Shown: positions 30,331-33,836 of the stretch, piece by piece
Numbering within the stretch: position 1 is the first letter of the stretch
Layout: each line of letters opens with the position of its first letter
NCBI RefSeq assembly: GCF_001899645.1
Contig: NZ_MKVV01000103.1
Coordinates: 1 to 33,836, forward strand
From: Pseudonocardia sp. 73-21
Lineage (GTDB): Bacteria > Actinomycetota > Actinomycetes > Mycobacteriales > Pseudonocardiaceae
DNA length: 33,836 nt
Direction of reading: 5' to 3'
Position numbers and translations under genes: made by a program
The notes under the pieces: generated by a model
Databases searched by the model: none
Told to the model about the DNA's origin: nothing
What the model saw: only the letters and a program-made list of their open reading frames with translations

Positions 30331-31983
30331 TCAGAGTCGGTACGTGCGCATCCGAGCGTAGAGGGTCGGCCGGGTGATGCCGAGCCTGCGCGCAGCTTCC
30401 GTCTTGTTCCCGGCGCTCGCCGCGAGCATCTCGGCGATCACCCCCGCCTCCGCCCGCTCCAGCGGTGAGAGACGGCGCCCCGACCGCAGATAGGGAGGCA
30501 GGTGTTCGGGGCGGATCGGACCGTGCCCCGCCGCTGCCGCCGCGGTCCGGACCTCGTGGTGCAGTTCAGCGATGTTGCCGGGCCAGTGGTGCTCGGTGAG
30601 CAGCTCGGCGACCTCCGGAAGCAGCGACGTGGACGCCGGTAGAGCCGCCTGTGCGAGCGCTGCGACGTCACCGGGCCTGGTACGCAGCGGTGCGACGTGA
30701 ACGACCGGCCCACCGATGGCGGCGAGCAGACCACTGAGCCGTCCCGGCGACGTCGTGTCGGACGCGACCCACGTCGCCACCACGGGGCCCCGCCGCGACC
30801 GGTTGAGAATCGAGGTGACGCCGGCCAGGGCGTCGGGGTCGATTGTCTCGAGATGGGTCAGCAGGACCGGTGCCACCTCGTCCAGCGCACGGCCCAACCG
30901 CCGACACCACTCCCCCAGGCCCGACGCGACGATGTCCGCGGCGTCGACGACCTCGGCGCACGGGTGCCCACGGTCCGCGAGCACCCAACAGGCGACGTGG
31001 CGCTTCCCCGTCCCCGGCTCACCCCGCAGGGTGGCCGCACCACACCGTTCCACGGCATCGGCCAGCGTCTCGGTGACGTCCGGGGCCAGGGTCTCCGGTG
31101 GCCGCGCATGGTCGTCGACCACGAGAACCGCTCCCGCCACGCGATGCTGGTCCGAGATCATCCGGACCGACGCTGTGCGACCGTCGCAGCCCGGCAGGTC
31201 CACCGTCGCTCCGTCGGAGGAGTCCAGGATCCGCGACCATAGCCTGCGGTGATCGAGACGCAGCTCCGCCGCGGCATCGTTGGCGATGAGAAGGTCCCGA
31301 CCCATGGTGATCACAGGCGTCGCTCGTCGAGCGGGTTCAGCGAGGAACAGGTCGAGCAGTTGCCGCTCCCGCTCCCCCGACATCGCCAGCAACTCCTCGC
31401 GGACGTCGCGCACCATCGTCCGCACCGCCGACGCGAGCAGCGGGTGCAGCTCGCCGGCTCGACAGGTGACGTTCAATGCGCCCACCGCGCGGCCAGTGAT
31501 GGGGTCGTGCACCGGCGCGGCGACACAGGCGAACGGATGGAAGACCTCCTTGAAGTGCTCCTCCCCCGTGACTGTGACGATGCGATCCGCCTCCAGCGCC
31601 GTGCCGAGTCCGTTGGTACCTGCGGTCTCCTCGTCGAACCGGTAGCCCTCTAAGAGCGCGAGCTCGTCGAGCCTGCGCCGCCGCGCCGGATCCGGGCCCC
31701 AGCTCCAGAGCACACGCCCGGATCGATCGGTGACGGCCAGGCACAGTCCGCTGTCAGCCAGCTGCTCGGTGCCGGCCTCGAGCACGGGTCGCGCGGCACG
31801 GGCGAAACGGGAGTCCAGATCGACATCCTCGTGCGGAACGTCGAGACGGAGCGGGTTGACACCGCTGAGGCGGGACCGCCGCCACGAGGTGAGGATCTCC
31901 CGGCGGACGTCGACGACGTCGACAGCGCCGGCCCCGTCCGAGCCGCCGAGCTGGAACCGCTCCCAGGCGGCGCGTGCACCCAT
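30331..31983 (-). CDS. AcoR/DhaR-like activator: GAF, degenerate AAA+, Fis-type HTH
   Basis: A 550-residue regulator built like bacterial enhancer-binding proteins. The N-terminal part has EILTSWRRSRLSGVNP and a GAF domain (YRFDEETAGTNGLGTALEAD; EHFKEVFHPFACVAAPVHDP). The central ATPase keeps a Walker A loop (RGEPGTGKRH), but the Walker B region is LLTHLETID and the GAFTGA sigma-54 contact loop is missing. The C terminus is a Fis HTH (GNKTEAARRLGITRPTLYAR). Such GAF-AAA-Fis proteins without GAFTGA occur in actinobacteria, most of which lack sigma-54, and probably act on ordinary promoters. ATG 31983 has GGGAG upstream; ATG 31998 is an alternative. It faces the SDR gene and probably controls it. 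Confidence 0.9.
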   Translation of the reverse strand: MGARAAWERFQLGGSDGAGAVDVVDVRREILTSWRRSRLSGVNPLRLDVPHEDVDLDSRFARAARPVLEAGTEQLADSGLCLAVTDRSGRVLWSWGPDPARRRRLDELALLEGYRFDEETAGTNGLGTALEADRIVTVTGEEHFKEVFHPFACVAAPVHDPITGRAVGALNVTCRAGELHPLLASAVRTMVRDVREELLAMSGERERQLLDLFLAEPARRATPVITMGRDLLIANDAAAELRLDHRRLWSRILDSSDGATVDLPGCDGRTASVRMISDQHRVAGAVLVVDDHARPPETLAPDVTETLADAVERCGAATLRGEPGTGKRHVACWVLADRGHPCAEVVDAADIVASGLGEWCRRLGRALDEVAPVLLTHLETIDPDALAGVTSILNRSRRGPVVATWVASDTTSPGRLSGLLAAIGGPVVHVAPLRTRPGDVAALAQAALPASTSLLPEVAELLTEHHWPGNIAELHHEVRTAAAAAGHGPIRPEHLPPYLRSGRRLSPLERAEAGVIAEMLAASAGNKTEAARRLGITRPTLYARMRTYRL

Positions 31984-32049
31984 CCGCTCTCCCACCATCG
32001 TCGGTCGAAGCTCAGGCGACGGTAGCGCCGCGATCGGCCGGTGGATGTT

Positions 32050-32063
32050 CCGTCCTGGGACGG
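32050..32063. promoter_or_regulatory. Palindrome between the activator and the SDR gene
   Basis: CCGTCC-TG-GGACGG is a perfect inverted repeat with 6-bp arms in the 263-bp gap between the divergent AcoR-like regulator and the SDR. It lies 66 bp from the regulator start and is a reasonable binding site for its Fis-type HTH. No clear promoter boxes are seen. Confidence 0.45.
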
Positions 32064-32246
32064 TTTCGGGACGTCAAGACTTTTTACGCCGTCGCGCGCC
32101 GTCTCCCCGATACCGTCCGAGAGATCGAGCCCGAGCGTCCCCGGTGAGCGGGCGACCCGCACGGGCCCGGACGCCGAACCGCCGGGCAGCCGCCCGAGCG
32201 GCGGCTCCATGTCGAGCAGCACCAGTACGGGGAGGCCTCGCAACTC

Positions 32247-33083
32247 ATGGCAGATCTGACCGGAAAGGTCGCATTCATCACCGGCGCGGCGCGCGGACAG
32301 GGTCGCGCGCATGCGATCGAGCTGGCAAAAGCCGGCGCCGACATCATCGCCCTCGACGTCGCCGACGCCGATGCCGCCTTCGGCCTCGGCTACCCGCTCG
32401 CGACGGCGGAGGAGCTCGCCACGACGGCGAAGGAGGTCGAGGCGCTCGACCGGCGCATCGTCACGGCGGCGGTCGACGTCCGCAACGCCGAGGCGCTGAC
32501 GGACGCCCTGCAGAACGGGGTCAACGAGCTCGGCAGGCTCGACATCGTCGTCGCGAACGCCGGCATCGCGCCCGGGCCCACACCGATCCAGGACACCGTT
32601 CTGGAGAATTGGCAACAGGTCCTGGACGTCAACCTGACTGGTGTTTTCAACACCTGCAAGGCCGCCATCCCGCACCTGATCCAGGCCGGTGGTGGCGCGA
32701 TGGTCCTGACCAGCTCGATCGCGTCGATGTACACCCACGCCGGCCTCGGCTGCTACACCGTGGCCAAGAGCGGCGTAGTGGCTCTGATGAAGACGCTGGC
32801 CAAGGAGCTCGCCCCCCACTCGATCCGGGTGAACACGATCCACCCCTCGCAGGTGGACACCCTGATGATCATGAACGACGAGCTGTTCAGGATCTTCCGG
32901 CCGGACGTCGAGAACCCGACGAAGGCCGATTTCGAGGAGGCCTCGCAGGGGCTGCACGCGCTGCCCCTGACCGTCTTCCAGCCCCGCGACATCGCCCGGG
33001 CGGTGCTCTTCCTCGTCTCCGACGACGCGAAATACATCACCGGGGTGAGCCTGCCGCTCGACGCCGGGATGCTCGTGAAGTAG
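32247..33083 (+). CDS. Mycofactocin-coupled SDR family oxidoreductase
   Basis: A 278-residue classical SDR. The cofactor motif is ITGAARGQGRAHAIELAKAG, NAG is at 104-106, and the catalytic set is S157, Y170 and K174 (LTSSIAS; CYTVAKSG). The insertion after the second strand, with GYPLATAEELATTAKEVEAL, is typical of the mycofactocin-coupled SDR group (carveol dehydrogenase-like), which holds NAD tightly and passes electrons to mycofactocin. It probably oxidises a secondary alcohol or terpene-like alcohol. GGGAGG lies 11 bases before the ATG. The divergent AcoR-like activator is the likely regulator. A strong hairpin follows 24 bases after the stop. Confidence 0.92.
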   Translation: MADLTGKVAFITGAARGQGRAHAIELAKAGADIIALDVADADAAFGLGYPLATAEELATTAKEVEALDRRIVTAAVDVRNAEALTDALQNGVNELGRLDIVVANAGIAPGPTPIQDTVLENWQQVLDVNLTGVFNTCKAAIPHLIQAGGGAMVLTSSIASMYTHAGLGCYTVAKSGVVALMKTLAKELAPHSIRVNTIHPSQVDTLMIMNDELFRIFRPDVENPTKADFEEASQGLHALPLTVFQPRDIARAVLFLVSDDAKYITGVSLPLDAGMLVK

Positions 33084-33107
33084 CGCGACCCCCACCCCGA
33101 GGCTCCT

Positions 33108-33140
33108 GAGGCGTGGCGGCAACGATCGCCGCCACGCCTC
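33108..33140. terminator. Bidirectional terminator hairpin
   Basis: GAGGCGTGGCGGC and GCCGCCACGCCTC form a perfect 13-bp stem with a 7-base loop, with further partial pairing outside. It lies between the convergent SDR (plus) and ABM-like (minus) genes and can serve both. Confidence 0.88.
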
Positions 33141-33174
33141 GGGAGCTCGAATCGTCGTGGCCCCGTTCCGATGC

Positions 33175-33543
33175 TCAGCGGGTGTCGGAGAGCGTGTAGC
33201 CGACGAAAGGTGTCATGTAGGTCGAGCCGAACCCGTCGAGGATCTCCTTCGCCGCTTCGTCCGGCCAGCCGTAGACGACGAAGGCGTTGATCGTGAGGAA
33301 CCGCCCGAAGTCCTCCGCGAACTTCGAGAACGTGTCCTGGACGTGGGTGACCACTGCCGCGGAGTCGCGGTAGCTCTCGTAGATGTGAATCACGGTGTGG
33401 TCGCTGCTGATGCTGTAGTCGTAGGCGTTCGATCCCGGTTCCTCGCGAGTGGCTGCCACGAGCGGGGTCAGCATCTCGACACAGGCGTCGTAGTGCTCGG
33501 GTTCGATGGTCGCGGTCACGATCCAGTAGATCTCGTTACGCAT
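33175..33543 (-). CDS. Small dimeric alpha-beta barrel (ABM-like) protein
   Basis: A 122-residue ferredoxin-like-fold protein of the antibiotic biosynthesis monooxygenase (ABM) superfamily. Visible elements are NEIYWIVTATIEPEHYDACV, a short EEPGSNAYDYSISSDH strand, and VIHIYESYRDSAAVVTHVQD. Members are cofactor-free monooxygenases, heme-degrading enzymes or uncharacterised stress proteins. ATG 33543 is preferred (AGAGG nine bases upstream); ATG 33591 overlaps the stop of the monooxygenase gene upstream (TGATG) and would add 16 residues. It is probably in one transcript with that flavin monooxygenase. The substrate is unknown. Confidence 0.82.
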   Translation of the reverse strand: MRNEIYWIVTATIEPEHYDACVEMLTPLVAATREEPGSNAYDYSISSDHTVIHIYESYRDSAAVVTHVQDTFSKFAEDFGRFLTINAFVVYGWPDEAAKEILDGFGSTYMTPFVGYTLSDTR

Positions 33544-33590
33544 GAAATGTCGCCTCTCGGTCGCGAGTGATGCTCTCTCGGTATCGGCCA

Positions 33591-33836
33591 TCAGACCGCG
33601 GCAGTTTTCTGCTCGAGCCGCTGCTGAACTGCGGGGATCACACGGTCGGCGATGTACTGCACCCGCGCGGACCCGGACTCGACCGTCTCCCCAGGGAACT
33701 GCGCCCAGAAGTGGAAGTCCTTGATCTGCGGGTGCCGTTCGGCCAGCGCGGTCATCTCCGCCACACCCTTGAACCGTCCTGGGTTCGCGAGAGGCTGAGG
33801 TTCAGGCCACCTCGCCCCGTTGGGCGATCGTGTCAG
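33591..33836 (-). CDS. Luciferase-like (LLM) flavin-dependent monooxygenase, C-terminal part
   Basis: Only the last 81 codons are in the window. The sequence NPGRFKGVAEMTALAERHPQ followed by IKDFHFWAQFPGETVESGSA and RVQYIADRVIPAVQQRLEQK matches the C-terminal end of bacterial luciferase-like oxidoreductases, as I recall the family. These use reduced flavin and O2 for hydroxylation or Baeyer-Villiger reactions. The TGA overlaps the possible start of the ABM-like gene. The N-terminal catalytic part lies outside the window. Confidence 0.7.
   Translation of the reverse strand: MTRSPNGARWPEPQPLANPGRFKGVAEMTALAERHPQIKDFHFWAQFPGETVESGSARVQYIADRVIPAVQQRLEQKTAAV

Overview
The window is GC-rich actinobacterial DNA, most like Pseudonocardia or a relative. 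The support is codon use with G/C at third positions, many GTG starts, ATGA/GTGA gene overlaps, a mycofactocin-type short-chain dehydrogenase, a luciferase-type monooxygenase end, and an Mrp antiporter operon. The genus is an inference.

Left edge (1-3.7 kb): the tail of an Mrp Na+/H+ antiporter operon (mrpE, mrpF, mrpG, minus strand). mrpE is split by a complete IS3-family element with 27-bp inverted repeats and a CCG target duplication. Removing the element restores a 156-codon frame. A second, decayed IS3-type element (plus strand) follows.

Centre (3.75-20.25 kb): a bacterial microcompartment (BMC) locus. A minus-strand operon reads BMC-P, BMC-H, CoA-acylating aldehyde dehydrogenase, EutJ-like ATPase, a 22-residue micro-ORF, BMC-T, malate/lactate-type dehydrogenase with a long N-terminal extension, zinc alcohol dehydrogenase and a GAF/PucR regulator. 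A second BMC-H gene lies on the plus strand at the left end. Diverging from BMC-P is a plus-strand operon: a DUF7065-like protein, a HAD phosphatase with a cargo-tag-like tail, and a tyrosine-phosphatase-fold protein. Converging on it is a minus-strand operon for an unusual phosphotransferase: a stand-alone swivelling phospho-His domain, a 476-residue unrecognised protein, a 206-residue unrecognised protein, and a pyruvate phosphate dikinase-like protein whose C-terminal PEP/pyruvate domain has lost its recognisable catalytic residues. No classic BMC signature enzyme (diol dehydratase, ethanolamine lyase, glycyl radical enzyme, aldolase) and no PduL phosphotransacylase is present. My working model is that an alcohol is activated by dikinase-type phosphorylation, converted to an aldehyde, and oxidised to acyl-CoA in the compartment while the two other dehydrogenases recycle NAD(H).

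20.25-21.05 kb is non-coding. It holds a strong hairpin and the 3' half of a tRNA-Pro(GGG)-like sequence, a possible integration scar.

Right part (21.05-30.2 kb): an MFS transporter and an XRE-TetR fusion regulator (minus), then a plus-strand acyl-CoA operon: a tandem CaiB/BaiF CoA-transferase broken by a 2-bp insertion and a stop, an enoyl-CoA hydratase, a thiolase-like protein, a DUF35 OB-fold/zinc-ribbon protein, an intact CoA-transferase, a truncated ORF and a LysR regulator. Right end (30.2-33.8 kb): an AcoR-like activator without the sigma-54 contact motif, a divergent mycofactocin-type SDR, a small ABM-like protein and the C-terminal end of a luciferase-like monooxygenase.
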